Of a DNA stretch of 64,000 nt, positions 37,230 through 47,744 are shown one piece after another. The position numbers and the translations under genes were made by a program. Positions within the stretch are counted from its first letter, which is position 1. Every line of letters starts with the position of its first letter. The notes beneath the pieces are model-generated. The model saw only the letters and a program-made list of their open reading frames with translations. It was not told the origin of the DNA and searched no databases. Origin of the DNA: Streptomyces lucensis JCM 4490 (GTDB taxonomy: Bacteria > Actinomycetota > Actinomycetes > Streptomycetales > Streptomycetaceae); contig NZ_BMUE01000002.1 of assembly GCF_014650035.1 (NCBI RefSeq), positions 1 to 64,000 of the forward strand, given 5' to 3'.

Positions 37230-37326
37230 GCGGCCCGGGCGCGCGGCGGCGGTCCCCCCGGGGCGCGCGCGGCGGCGGTGCCCGGAAGAGGGGGGCGGCC
37301 GCCGCGGTCGCGGGGGCGCGGAGGTC

Positions 37327-38307
37327 CTACGAACGCGCCGCTTCCGGGTGGTGGTGGAGCCAGCCGTCCCAGGCCGAGGTGATCATGTCCTGGACGTCGT
37401 ACTTGGCCTGCCAGGAGAGTTCCGTGGCGATGCGGTCGGCGGAGGCCACGACGCGGGCCGGGTCGCCGGGGCGGCGGGGGGTGACGGTCGGAGGGCGGTC
37501 GTAGCCGGTGACCGCGTTGACGAGGTCGATCATCTCGCGGACGGAGACGCCCTCCCCGCGGCCGATGTTCAGCGTCAGGTCGGTGCCGGGGGAGGACTCC
37601 AGCGCGCGGGCGACGGTGACGTGGGCCTCGGCCAGGTCGGCCACGTGGATGTAGTCGCGCACGCACGTGCCGTCGGGGGTCGCGTAGTCGTCGCCGAAGA
37701 TGCGCGGCGGCGCGCCCTCCGTCAGCTTCTCGAAGACCATCGGGATCAGGTTGGACACGCCGGTGTCGGCGAGTTCGGGTGAGGCCGCGCCCGCCACGTT
37801 GAAGTAGCGCAGGGACGCGGTCGAGAGGCCGGTCGCCCGGCCGGCGGCGCGGACCAGCCACTCGCCGATCAGCTTGGTCTCGCCGTAGGGGGACATGGGG
37901 CGGCAGGGGGTCTCCTCCGTCACCAGGTCCACGTCCGGCATGCCGTAGACGGCCGCCGAGGAGGAGAAGAGGAACGACGGGACCTCCGCCCGGGTCACCG
38001 CCTCCAGCAGCACGCGCAGGCCCTCGACGTTCTGGTGGTAGTAGTGCAGCGGGCGCTCCACCGACTCGCCGACCTGCTTCTTCGCCGCCAGGTGGACCAC
38101 CCCGGTGATCTCGTGCTCGGCGAGCGTACGGGCCAGCAGGTCCGCGTCCAGGGTCGAGCCCCGCACCAGTGGGACCTCGGCCGGCACCCGCTCGGCGACG
38201 CCCGTCGACAGGTCGTCGTAGACGACCGTGCGCTCTCCCGCCTCGGTCATCGCCCGTACGACATGCGCTCCGATGTATCCGGCGCCGCCAGTGATCAGCC
38301 AGGTCAT
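37327..38307 (-). CDS. galE: UDP-glucose 4-epimerase
   Basis: A 326-aa extended short-chain dehydrogenase. Rossmann motif GGAGYIGAHV at the N-terminus, catalytic SSSAAVYG and YGETK (Tyr-x-x-x-Lys), and the RYFNVAGA substrate segment. Interconverts UDP-glucose and UDP-galactose, or the N-acetyl forms. Placement between wall-polymer glycosyltransferases suggests it supplies galactose-type donors for the surface polymer. Gap of 55 nt from the GT2 gene upstream, so they may be co-transcribed. Full length. Confidence 0.94.
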   Translation of the reverse strand: MTWLITGGAGYIGAHVVRAMTEAGERTVVYDDLSTGVAERVPAEVPLVRGSTLDADLLARTLAEHEITGVVHLAAKKQVGESVERPLHYYHQNVEGLRVLLEAVTRAEVPSFLFSSSAAVYGMPDVDLVTEETPCRPMSPYGETKLIGEWLVRAAGRATGLSTASLRYFNVAGAASPELADTGVSNLIPMVFEKLTEGAPPRIFGDDYATPDGTCVRDYIHVADLAEAHVTVARALESSPGTDLTLNIGRGEGVSVREMIDLVNAVTGYDRPPTVTPRRPGDPARVVASADRIATELSWQAKYDVQDMITSAWDGWLHHHPEAARS

Positions 38308-38362
38308 GTGCGGCCGTCTCCTCGTCCGTGGTTCCGTGTCTCAGTGAAGCAGGCGGCGTCCC

Positions 38363-40045
38363 TCAGCGGAGCAGGCGGCGGAGCCGGCCGCGGAGCACCT
38401 TGACGACGCCGCGCGGTCCGGCCGCCACGCGCAGCGCGAGCGCACCCGAGTGCGTCGCGTAGGGCTGCGCCAGCAGCACGCCGTGCCGGACGCTCGGGAC
38501 GACGCGCCGGCGCAGCCGGGCGGCGCCGGTCAGGGCGTGCGCCGTGAGGTCCCGGTGGGTGCCGTCCGCGAAGCGCAGAGTCAGCCGCAGGTCCCAGGTG
38601 CCGTCGCCGAGTCCCGCCAGGTCGACGGGCACCTCTGCCGACCAGGTGTCCGCGCCGGAGGGCGAGAGGGTGGCCGTCACGTGCCCGGCCGGCCGGTCGT
38701 CCTGCCGGGACCGCCACTGCACGACCAGCTCGCCGGGCTTCGCCTCGGCCACCTTTCCGTACAGCTCGTGCAGCGTGAGGCGCAGCAGTGAGGCACGCGC
38801 GCGGGGGCGCAGTTCCGCGTCCACCGCGAGCGGGAGGGTGCCCGTGGGACGGCCAAGCAGCGGGGCCAGGCCGACCTGGGGCAGGTCGGCGGACCAGATG
38901 GGAACGCCGTCCGGGGTGCGGGCGTAGGGCGGGAGCAGGCGCGCCGGGCGGGCGGCGAGCTCCCGCAGCCGGGGCAGGTCGCGCGGCTCGGGCGACTCCG
39001 CGACGACCCGGGCGATCAGCCGTCCGGGGGCGGCGGGGTTCGTCTCCCAGTCGGCGGCGTCGTAGCGTTCGAGGTACTCACGCGTGTGCGCCCACCACTC
39101 GCGCCGGTAGTCCGCGTCACGCAGCCCCAGCTCGCGTGCGTACATGCGCATCTCGTGGTCGAGGAACTTGCCCCGCGCCGCCCGCGCCAGCTCCTTCTGC
39201 CCGGCGCCGAGCAGGATGTCGTACGCCATCGCACAGGCCTCGACGCGCGCCTTCCAGTTGTCTATGCGCGCCCGGTCCAGGGAGAGGGACAGCTGCTCGG
39301 CCGACCGGCGCACGTGCCACACGTACACCCGGTCCGGTACGAGCGCGATGCGCGGGCCGGCGGCCAGCACACGCGCGGTGAACACGAAGTCCTCGTAGAG
39401 GAAGCGGCCCTCGGGGAAGCGGATGCCGTGCTCGCGCAGGAAGTCGGTGCGGTAGAGCTTGTTGACGCACAGCGTGTCGTGGACCAGACGCGGGCGCTGG
39501 GAGGGACGCGCGAGTACGGCGTGCGTGGCGTACAGGGGCGCCTGCCAGGGCTGCTCGGTCCCCGAGGGCAGCTCCCGGCGCACGCACAGGCCGCTCACGA
39601 CCTCGGCGTGCGCGTCCCCGGCCGCCGCCAGCAGCGCGTCCACCGCGCCCGGCGGCAGGACGTCGTCGCTGTCCAGGAACATCACGTACGGCGCGGTCAC
39701 CGCGTCGACCCCGGTGTTGCGCGGGCTGCCGCAGCCGCCGCTGTTCACCTCCCGGCGCACCACCCGCAGCCGGGGCTCCCGCGCGGCCAGCCGGTCGAGC
39801 AGTTCGGCGCTGCCGTCGGTGGAGCAGTCGTCCACGGCGATCACCTCGGCGACGGCGGGCCCCTGGCCCAGGGCCGAGCGCACCGCATCGCCCACGTGGG
39901 CACGGTCGTTGAAGCCGATGACGACGACGGCGACCTGCGGCGCCGGTCGGCTGTCCGCCGGGTCCGGCGCGTTCTGGAGGTCGGGCACGTCCGTCGGATC
40001 GGGCGGGCCTTCGATGTCTGGCGGGTCTGACGGATTCGAATGCAT
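38363..40045 (-). CDS. Family 2 glycosyltransferase, TarS/TarP-like
   Basis: A 560-aa GT2 enzyme, a paralogue of the 554-aa enzyme at 30519-32183. A ~35-residue Asp/Pro-rich N-terminal tail precedes the GT-A domain (VVVIGFNDRAHVGDAV; NSGGCGSPRN; metal-binding DSDD at 125-128). The C-terminal ~300 residues contain beta-rich modules. It starts at ATG 40045; the larger open frame upstream is a shadow of the next gene. Together with galE, 55 nt downstream, it probably decorates a wall polymer with a galactose-type sugar, which is inference from context. Confidence 0.87.
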   Translation of the reverse strand: MHSNPSDPPDIEGPPDPTDVPDLQNAPDPADSRPAPQVAVVVIGFNDRAHVGDAVRSALGQGPAVAEVIAVDDCSTDGSAELLDRLAAREPRLRVVRREVNSGGCGSPRNTGVDAVTAPYVMFLDSDDVLPPGAVDALLAAAGDAHAEVVSGLCVRRELPSGTEQPWQAPLYATHAVLARPSQRPRLVHDTLCVNKLYRTDFLREHGIRFPEGRFLYEDFVFTARVLAAGPRIALVPDRVYVWHVRRSAEQLSLSLDRARIDNWKARVEACAMAYDILLGAGQKELARAARGKFLDHEMRMYARELGLRDADYRREWWAHTREYLERYDAADWETNPAAPGRLIARVVAESPEPRDLPRLRELAARPARLLPPYARTPDGVPIWSADLPQVGLAPLLGRPTGTLPLAVDAELRPRARASLLRLTLHELYGKVAEAKPGELVVQWRSRQDDRPAGHVTATLSPSGADTWSAEVPVDLAGLGDGTWDLRLTLRFADGTHRDLTAHALTGAARLRRRVVPSVRHGVLLAQPYATHSGALALRVAAGPRGVVKVLRGRLRRLLR

Positions 40046-40089
40046 GGGGTCCACGGGCCGGCAGCGTAGGAAAGTTCGGTAATACCCGG

Positions 40090-41361
40090 TTAAGAGATAC
40101 TTAGTGCTCGGTCCGGAAGACGGTTGGAATCGGACCGAGGTTGCCTCGGCGGTACCTTCTTTTCGGCCGGTGGCCGCGCGGCCCGCCACAACCGCACGAA
40201 GGACAGCCCGGCGGCACCCGCCAGCAGCGCGTTGCGGGACAGCATCAGCAGGCAGCCGCTCCAACTGCCGTCGACCACCTCGCGGTAGCACACCGGGTAC
40301 GCCACCGTGCTCAGCGCGGACGCCGCCAGGACCAGTGCCGCGACCGGCCGTTGGCTGGTGGACCGCGAGGTCAGGCACACGGCGGCGAGACCGAGCAGCC
40401 AGATCATGTACTGGGGGCTGATCACCCGGCTGGTGACCGTGAACAGCAGCACCGCGCTCAGCGCCGCGTCGTACGGCGTGGCCTCGCTCCAGCGCCGCGC
40501 CCGTACCCGCCACAGCACCAGGAGCCCGAAGGCGGCCGCCGTGAGGGCGAGGGAGGCGTTCGCGACGGCCTGCACGTGCGGGCCGACCAGTTCGATCGCG
40601 CCGTACTGGTAGCGGGTCCGGCCGGTCCAGCCGGCGTGCCGCGCGAGGCTGAGCGCCGTGCCGCCGAGCGACTCGATCTGCACCCCCCGGCCGCCCTGCT
40701 GCCGCAGGAAGGACAGCGGGTCGGTGAAGAGGACGGCGAACAGCGCGAGGGCCGCGGTCCCGGTGGCCGCCGCCCAGCCCCATGACCTGCGGGTCGCCCC
40801 GCCCGGCGGCGTGCCCAGCAGCACCAGCGCCGGCCACACCTTCACCAGCGCGCCCAGCGCCCCGAACACACCGCACGCGCGCGGGGAGCGCGAGAGCGTC
40901 AGCAGGCAGAGCACGGCCAGGCCGGTGACCACCACGTCGTACCGGGCGAGCGGGAGGTGCAGCAGCAGCGGCAGGCCGCCCGTCCACAGGGCCGCGCCGC
41001 GCACGCTCCGCCCCGGCCGTGTGCCCGCGCGGACCAGCGCCGCCCCGACCAGCGCGTCCGTGGCCAGCGACAGCACGACGAACGCCTGGAAGTACGTCAG
41101 CCCCGGCAGCAGCCCCGGGGCGAGCAGCACTCCGCCCGCACCCGGCGGGTACTGCCACATCGGGTCGTGCGCGGGGAAGGAGCCGTGCGCGAGGACGCCG
41201 TACCAGTGGACGTACAGCCGCCACACCTCACGGGTCACCGAGCCCCCGCCCAGCAGCGAGGCGGTGTCGTGCAGGAGCAGCCACAGCGTCAGGGCGCGGG
41301 TGGCGAGCCAGCAGGCGGTGAGGGCGAGGACCGGGCCGGGGGTGACACGGAGGCGGTTCAT
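40090..41361 (-). CDS. GT87/DUF2029-like polyprenol-sugar mannosyltransferase-type membrane protein
   Basis: A 423-aa polytopic protein with about ten helices. The first outer loop contains DPMWQYPPGAGGVLLAPGL, matching the QYPP motif of the GT87 family (PimE-type, polyprenol-phosphate-mannose-dependent transferases). Start ATG 41361. It is divergent from another GT-C-like protein with 91 nt between starts, and lies 44 nt upstream of the GT2 gene. Probably transfers a sugar on the outer membrane face to a lipid-linked or surface glycan. Confidence 0.87.
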   Translation of the reverse strand: MNRLRVTPGPVLALTACWLATRALTLWLLLHDTASLLGGGSVTREVWRLYVHWYGVLAHGSFPAHDPMWQYPPGAGGVLLAPGLLPGLTYFQAFVVLSLATDALVGAALVRAGTRPGRSVRGAALWTGGLPLLLHLPLARYDVVVTGLAVLCLLTLSRSPRACGVFGALGALVKVWPALVLLGTPPGGATRRSWGWAAATGTAALALFAVLFTDPLSFLRQQGGRGVQIESLGGTALSLARHAGWTGRTRYQYGAIELVGPHVQAVANASLALTAAAFGLLVLWRVRARRWSEATPYDAALSAVLLFTVTSRVISPQYMIWLLGLAAVCLTSRSTSQRPVAALVLAASALSTVAYPVCYREVVDGSWSGCLLMLSRNALLAGAAGLSFVRLWRAARPPAEKKVPPRQPRSDSNRLPDRALSIS

Positions 41362-41452
41362 CAGCCGCGAGCCTAAGCGGTACGGATGGTGTATTCCCGG
41401 CGATACGCCGTCAATACGTGGCAAAAGGCACCTGATCGCGAAAGATCGGGGC

Positions 41453-43207
<1,755 letters not shown>

Positions 43208-43691
43208 GGCGGTCGAGCCGTTCCCGCAGCTCGATGATCTCCGTCAGCTCGAAGCCGGTCGCCGCCGCGATCCGGCGCGGCACCTCAAGGGCGCGCCCGC
43301 GCAGCGCCGAGCCTTCCTCGGTGAGCCGTACCCGTACCGACCGCTCGTCCTGCGCGCTGCGCTCGCGCCGCACGAGACCGGCCGCCTCCAGCCGCTTGAC
43401 CAGCGGCGACAGCGTGCCGGAGTCGAGCCGCAGATGCTCGCCGAGCTTCTTGACGGGCTGGTCGCCCCGTTCCCAGAGCACCAGCAGCACCAGGTACTGC
43501 GGGTAGGTGAGCCCCAGGTCCCTGAGGATCAGGCGGTAGACGCCGTTGAAGGCGCGGGACGCGGCGTGCAGGGAGAAGCAGATCTGGTTCTCCAGGCGGA
43601 GCCAGTCGGCGTCGGCGGCGGCGACTTCGTGCGAGCCGTGCGGGGTCGGGGATGCGGTCATGGGTCCAGGGTAGCCCTTGCGGGCCATTTG

Positions 43692-43712
43692 GTTGTGCAC
43701 AACTTAATTGTG
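43692..43712. promoter_or_regulatory. Predicted OhrR operator
   Basis: Two overlapping palindromes: GTTGTGCACAAC (43692-43703, perfect) and CACAA-CTTAA-TTGTG (43698-43712). The AT-centred CACAA/TTGTG layout resembles known OhrR boxes. It lies in the 125-nt divergent region between ohrR and ohr. Confidence 0.65.
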
Positions 43713-43786
43713 TGCTCTACTTGTGCTCGCAACGGACCGCACAACCGGATCCCGTGACGCACCCACACCGAGAGGGATGGTCTTCC

Positions 43787-44200
43787 ATGGACGCGCTCTA
43801 CACCGCTGTCGCCACCGCCACCCACGGCCGCGAGGGCCGTGCCGTCTCCTCCGACGGCAGGATCGACCTCGCCCTGGCCATGCCGGTGGAGCTGGGCGGC
43901 AACGGCCAGGGCACCAACCCGGAGCAGCTCTTCGCCGCCGGGTACGCCGCCTGCTTCGGCAGCGCCCTCGGCCTCGTCGGCCGCCAGGCGAAGGTGGACG
44001 TCAGCGAGGCCGCCGTGACCGCCGAGGTCGGCATCGGCAAGCAGGGCGAGGGCTTCGGGCTGAAGGTGACGCTGCGCGTCGAGCTGCCCGACAGCGTGGA
44101 CGAGGCGACCGGCCGCAAGCTGGTCGAGACCGCGCACCAGGTCTGCCCGTACTCCAACGCCACCCGCGGCAACATCGACGTCGACCTCGTCATCGAGTAG
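43787..44200 (+). CDS. ohr: Organic hydroperoxide reductase Ohr
   Basis: A 137-aa OsmC-family thiol peroxidase that reduces organic peroxides. It has the catalytic Cys56 (AAGYAACFGSAL) and resolving Cys120 (HQVCPYSNATRGN), with the Arg18/Glu46 environment typical of Ohr. Start ATG 43787 (MDALYTAVATA). Its transcription should be derepressed when OhrR is oxidised. Standard length. Confidence 0.96.
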   Translation: MDALYTAVATATHGREGRAVSSDGRIDLALAMPVELGGNGQGTNPEQLFAAGYAACFGSALGLVGRQAKVDVSEAAVTAEVGIGKQGEGFGLKVTLRVELPDSVDEATGRKLVETAHQVCPYSNATRGNIDVDLVIE

Positions 44201-44219
44201 GCGGACGGCGCGCCGCGAC

Positions 44220-44248
44220 GGTGCCGGTCCCGTACAGGGGCCGGCACC
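44220..44248 (+). terminator. ohr terminator hairpin
   Basis: A 12-bp stem with one G-T pair (GGTGCCGGTCCC at 44220-44231, GGGGCCGGCACC at 44237-44248) and a 5-nt loop GTACA, 20 nt after the ohr stop. No T-run. The remaining ~180 nt to 44431 show no gene or repeat. Confidence 0.65.
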
Positions 44249-44431
44249 GCCGCGTGTGTCCGCTGCGCCGCCGGCGGAGCTCTCAGTACGCCGTCCGCCC
44301 GGGGAACCGCGGCGCGGCGCCCGGCTCGGTCATCGGCCGGGCCGTCCCGCGGGACGCCAGGTGGACGGCCGGCTCGGAGTGGGCCGCGTCGAGCCGAAGG
44401 GCATGGGAACTCCCTGGGGGTCCGACGGTCT

Positions 44432-46681
44432 TCAGCGGGTCTCGGTGACGGGGAGCGCGCCGGTGGGCTGCGGCGGGGCGGCCGCCGGGGCGCGCGCCGG
44501 CCGCGGCACCGCCGATGCCGCCGACGGCACCGGTCTGCGCCGGCCGAGCGGGACGACGTGCGGCCGCCCCTCCGTGTCGCCCAGCACCACGTGCCGTACT
44601 ACCCGTTCGGCGGCGCGTCCGTCGTCGTACGGGCAGAACCGCCGCCGGAACTCCGCCCGCAGCAGGTCGGAGCGCGCGTCGCGCCAGCGGCCGGTCGCGA
44701 AGACGTCGATCACCTCGTCCTCGCTGTGGGCGACCGCGCCCGGCGGCGAGCAACGCAGGTCGAGGTAGGTGCCGCGGGACGCCTCGTACGCCTCCCGGTC
44801 CGGGGTGTGCACCACGATCGGCCGGTCCAGGTTGGCGTAGTCGAACATGAGGGCCGAGTAGTCGGTGAGCAGCGCGTCCGAGGCCAGGCAGAGGGACTCC
44901 ACGCTCGGGTGGTCGCCGACGTCGATGACCCGGGCACCCGTCCCGAGGGGACCGCCGTGCACCGGGTGGGAGCGGGCCAGGATCACGAACCGCGGGCCCA
45001 GACGGCGCAGGACGCGCTCCAGGTCGAGCAGCGGCTGCTGGGTGCGGCGGTGGTCGCGGTACGTCGGCGCGTACAGGATCGCGACCGCGCCCTCGGGAAC
45101 GCCGAGCGACTCGCGCAGCCGGGCCACGTCGGCCGACGTGGCCCGCTGGAAGACGTCGTTGCGCGGGCGGCCGTACTCCAGGGTGGTGAAACGGCCCGGG
45201 AAGACCCGCTCCCAGGTGAGGGTGGAGTGCCGGTTGCCGGACAGCACGTAGTCCCACTGGTCGACGTCCCTCAGCAGCTCCTCGAAGTCGGTGCCCCGGG
45301 CCGCCGCGGGACGCTCCTGGAGGTCGAGACCCGTGTGCTTGAGCGGCGTGCCCTGCCGTGTCTGCACCACGACCTGGCCGCGGCGCTTCCCCGGCCCGGG
45401 GCCGGGAAGGGCGTCGTGCACCAGGTACTTGGAGCGGGCCAGCGCCGTCCAGAAGGCCGCCGTGCCGGGGCGCAGCGGGCGCGGGCCCGGCGGGACCGCG
45501 TGCTCCCACCCGGGCTGGACGATCCAGGCGGTGCGGATGTGCGGGGCGTACGCGCGGAACGCCTCCTCCAGCGCCCCCGGATCGCCGCGTCCCCAGGAGG
45601 CGGTGAACACCGCCCGGTCGGCCCGCAGCGGCAGCCGCAGCTGGACGCGGTAGTGCAGCCGGAGCACGCCGGAGCGCAGGGCGCGGACCGGCCGCACCGC
45701 CGACCTCAGCGCGCGCCGGCGGACGGCCGAGACCAGCCGCAACGCCCGGAACGTGCGGTGCAGGCCGTAGCGGACCAGGGCCTGCCGCGGCCCCGTCCGG
45801 ACGCCCGGGACGCGGTGGCGGCGGCAGTGGGCTCGGGCCCGGCGGAGGAACTCGCCGTGACTTCCGCGCGGGAGCCTGCCCCGCCGCGTGAAGACCACGG
45901 CGTAGTGGTCGACCATCCGGCGGAACAGCTCGGGCCGCCAGCACGCCAGGTGCGGCCGCTCGTCGACGTAGGCGAAGACCCGGTCGTACTGGTCGAACAG
46001 GTCGAAGTGCCGGCGGCTCGTGGTGCCGAGGATGCTGCCCTGCCGTCGCTGCCGGTAGTGCACGCACACCCGGTCCAGGGTGGCGATCGACTCCGCCGTC
46101 ATCAGCACCGGGAAGGTCCAGGGGGTGTCCTCGTAGTAACCGGGCGGGAAGGCGAAGGCGTGCTCCTGGACGAACTCCCGCCGGTAGGCCTTGTTCCACG
46201 CCACCATCAGCACCCTGAGCAGCCCCGGCCGGTCCTGGAGCCGGAACGGCGCCGGCCCCTCCTCGGCGAGCTGGGCCGACAGCTGGTTGCGCGCCGTCCG
46301 GCCGTCCCAGTAGGTGCGCGCGTAGTCGTAGACCAGGACGTCCGGCTCACCGGTCACCGTGATCCGGTCGGCGACCGCCCGCAGCGCGTCCGGGGTGAGC
46401 GTGTCGTCGCTGTCCAGGAAGACCAGGTAGTCGCCGCTCGCCTCGGCCATGCCCGCGTTGCGGGCGCGGCCGAGTCCCCGGTTCTCGGCCAGGTGCACGG
46501 GCTTCACGCGCGCGTCCAGGGCCGCGTACTCGTCGATGATCGCGCCGCAGGCGTCGGGGGAGCAGTCGTCCACGGCGATCAGTTCGAGATCGGGGTACGA
46601 CTGCGAGAGCACCGAGTCCAGGCATTCGGCGAGGTACGCCTGGACCTTGTACGCGGGGACGATGACACTGAACCTGGGCAT
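44432..46681 (-). CDS. Bifunctional GT2 / TagF-like protein with substituted catalytic His
   Basis: A 749-aa protein. The N-terminal GT2 domain is intact: MPRFSVIVPAYKVQAYL, DSDD at 90-93, ENRGLGRARNAG, EDTPW near 184. After an Arg-rich linker (~280-350) comes a TagF-like domain with SWGRGDPGA, LYAPTYRDH, ARSHPVH (His572) and DYSALMFDYANLDRPIV. At the site of the first TagF catalytic His the sequence is TRQGTPLKHTG, so Gln443 replaces His (codon at 45353-45355). A ~45-residue Pro/Ala-rich tail ends the protein. It may make a different linkage from TagF or act poorly as a polymerase. Single gene unit. Confidence 0.88.
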   Translation of the reverse strand: MPRFSVIVPAYKVQAYLAECLDSVLSQSYPDLELIAVDDCSPDACGAIIDEYAALDARVKPVHLAENRGLGRARNAGMAEASGDYLVFLDSDDTLTPDALRAVADRITVTGEPDVLVYDYARTYWDGRTARNQLSAQLAEEGPAPFRLQDRPGLLRVLMVAWNKAYRREFVQEHAFAFPPGYYEDTPWTFPVLMTAESIATLDRVCVHYRQRRQGSILGTTSRRHFDLFDQYDRVFAYVDERPHLACWRPELFRRMVDHYAVVFTRRGRLPRGSHGEFLRRARAHCRRHRVPGVRTGPRQALVRYGLHRTFRALRLVSAVRRRALRSAVRPVRALRSGVLRLHYRVQLRLPLRADRAVFTASWGRGDPGALEEAFRAYAPHIRTAWIVQPGWEHAVPPGPRPLRPGTAAFWTALARSKYLVHDALPGPGPGKRRGQVVVQTRQGTPLKHTGLDLQERPAAARGTDFEELLRDVDQWDYVLSGNRHSTLTWERVFPGRFTTLEYGRPRNDVFQRATSADVARLRESLGVPEGAVAILYAPTYRDHRRTQQPLLDLERVLRRLGPRFVILARSHPVHGGPLGTGARVIDVGDHPSVESLCLASDALLTDYSALMFDYANLDRPIVVHTPDREAYEASRGTYLDLRCSPPGAVAHSEDEVIDVFATGRWRDARSDLLRAEFRRRFCPYDDGRAAERVVRHVVLGDTEGRPHVVPLGRRRPVPSAASAVPRPARAPAAAPPQPTGALPVTETR

Positions 46682-46787
46682 GGGACATCCATGGGTCGGA
46701 CGGCGCGGGCGTCATGCCCGGCAACGGCCCGGGAAGCGGCTTGGTTACGGCCCACGGGGCAACCGGGCTCCATCAGGTGAACGCCGA

Positions 46788-46813
46788 GGGGCGGACCGAT
46801 GCCGGTCCGCCCC
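46788..46813. terminator. Terminator of the sugar ABC operon
   Basis: A perfect 11-bp stem (GGGGCGGACCG at 46788-46798 and its complement at 46803-46813) with loop ATGC, 22 nt beyond the leftward permease stop at 46836. Confidence 0.7.
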
Positions 46814-46835
46814 CCGAAGAGTGCCCGCCGGGCGC

Positions 46836-47744
46836 CTACTTGACCGCGCCCGCCATCACACCGGACACGAACTGCCGCTGGAACGCGAAGAACACGGCCA
46901 GCGGGATCACCATGGAGATGAACGCGCCGGGCGCCAGCACGTCGATGTTGTTGCCGAACTGCCGTACCTGCGTCTGCAACGCGACCGTGATCGGCTGGGT
47001 ACCCGACTTGGTGAACACCAGCGCGACCAGCATGTCGTTCCACACCCACAGGAACTGGAAGATGGCGAGGCTCGCGATCGCCGGCCCGCCGAGCGGCATC
47101 ACCACACGTGTGAACAGCCGCAGTTCACCGGCGCCGTCCAGCCGGGCCGCCTCCAGCAGCTCGCGCGGGATCTCCGCGAAGAAGTTCCGCAGCAGGAACA
47201 CCGCGAACGGCAGGCCGAAGCCCGTGTGGAACAGCACGACCCCGAGGATCGTCCCGAACAGGCCGATCTTCCCGAACAGTTCGGCGATCGGAATCAGCGC
47301 CACCTGCACGGGCACCACCAGCAGGCTGACCACGCCCAGGAACCACCAGTCCCGCCCGGGGAACTCCATCCACGCGAACGCGTAGCCCGCGAGTGAGCCG
47401 ATCACGACGACCAGCAGGGTCGCCGGAACCGTGATCAGCACGGTGTTCACCAGGGAGTCGGTGATGTCGCCGTTCTCCAGCAGGTTGCGGTAGCTGTCGA
47501 CGGTCAGCCTGGACGGCTCGGAGAACACCGTCCACCAGCCGCTCGCGCTCATGTCCTGCGGCGCGCGCAGCGAGGAGACGAGCAGCCCGACGGTCGGCAC
47601 CAGCCAGAACAGGCCGACGAGCACGAGGACCACACGGACCAGGCCGCCGCTCAGCTTCTCCGCGATGCGGGAACCGAGGGACCGCCGGGCCCTGACCGTG
47701 TGGACCGGCGCGGTCTTGCCGATGCTTCCGGCGGTGGTGGTCAT
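46836..47744 (-). CDS. Carbohydrate ABC importer permease, MalG-like
   Basis: A 302-aa permease with six helices. The cytoplasmic EAA loop is EIPRELLEAARLDGAGELRLFTRVVMPLGGP. Start ATG 47744 overlaps the preceding permease stop by 4 nt. It forms the membrane channel with the MalF-like partner. No ATPase gene is linked; in Streptomyces the shared ATPase MsiK often energises such importers. Substrate not predictable. Confidence 0.93.
   Translation of the reverse strand: MTTTAGSIGKTAPVHTVRARRSLGSRIAEKLSGGLVRVVLVLVGLFWLVPTVGLLVSSLRAPQDMSASGWWTVFSEPSRLTVDSYRNLLENGDITDSLVNTVLITVPATLLVVVIGSLAGYAFAWMEFPGRDWWFLGVVSLLVVPVQVALIPIAELFGKIGLFGTILGVVLFHTGFGLPFAVFLLRNFFAEIPRELLEAARLDGAGELRLFTRVVMPLGGPAIASLAIFQFLWVWNDMLVALVFTKSGTQPITVALQTQVRQFGNNIDVLAPGAFISMVIPLAVFFAFQRQFVSGVMAGAVK

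Noticed and set aside
44201-44431. Remnant gene after the TagF-like protein (frame ending with PGAAPRFPGRTAY)
   Set aside because: It is a shifted frame of the upstream gene running on; no start, no domain and no consistent codon bias beyond 44432.
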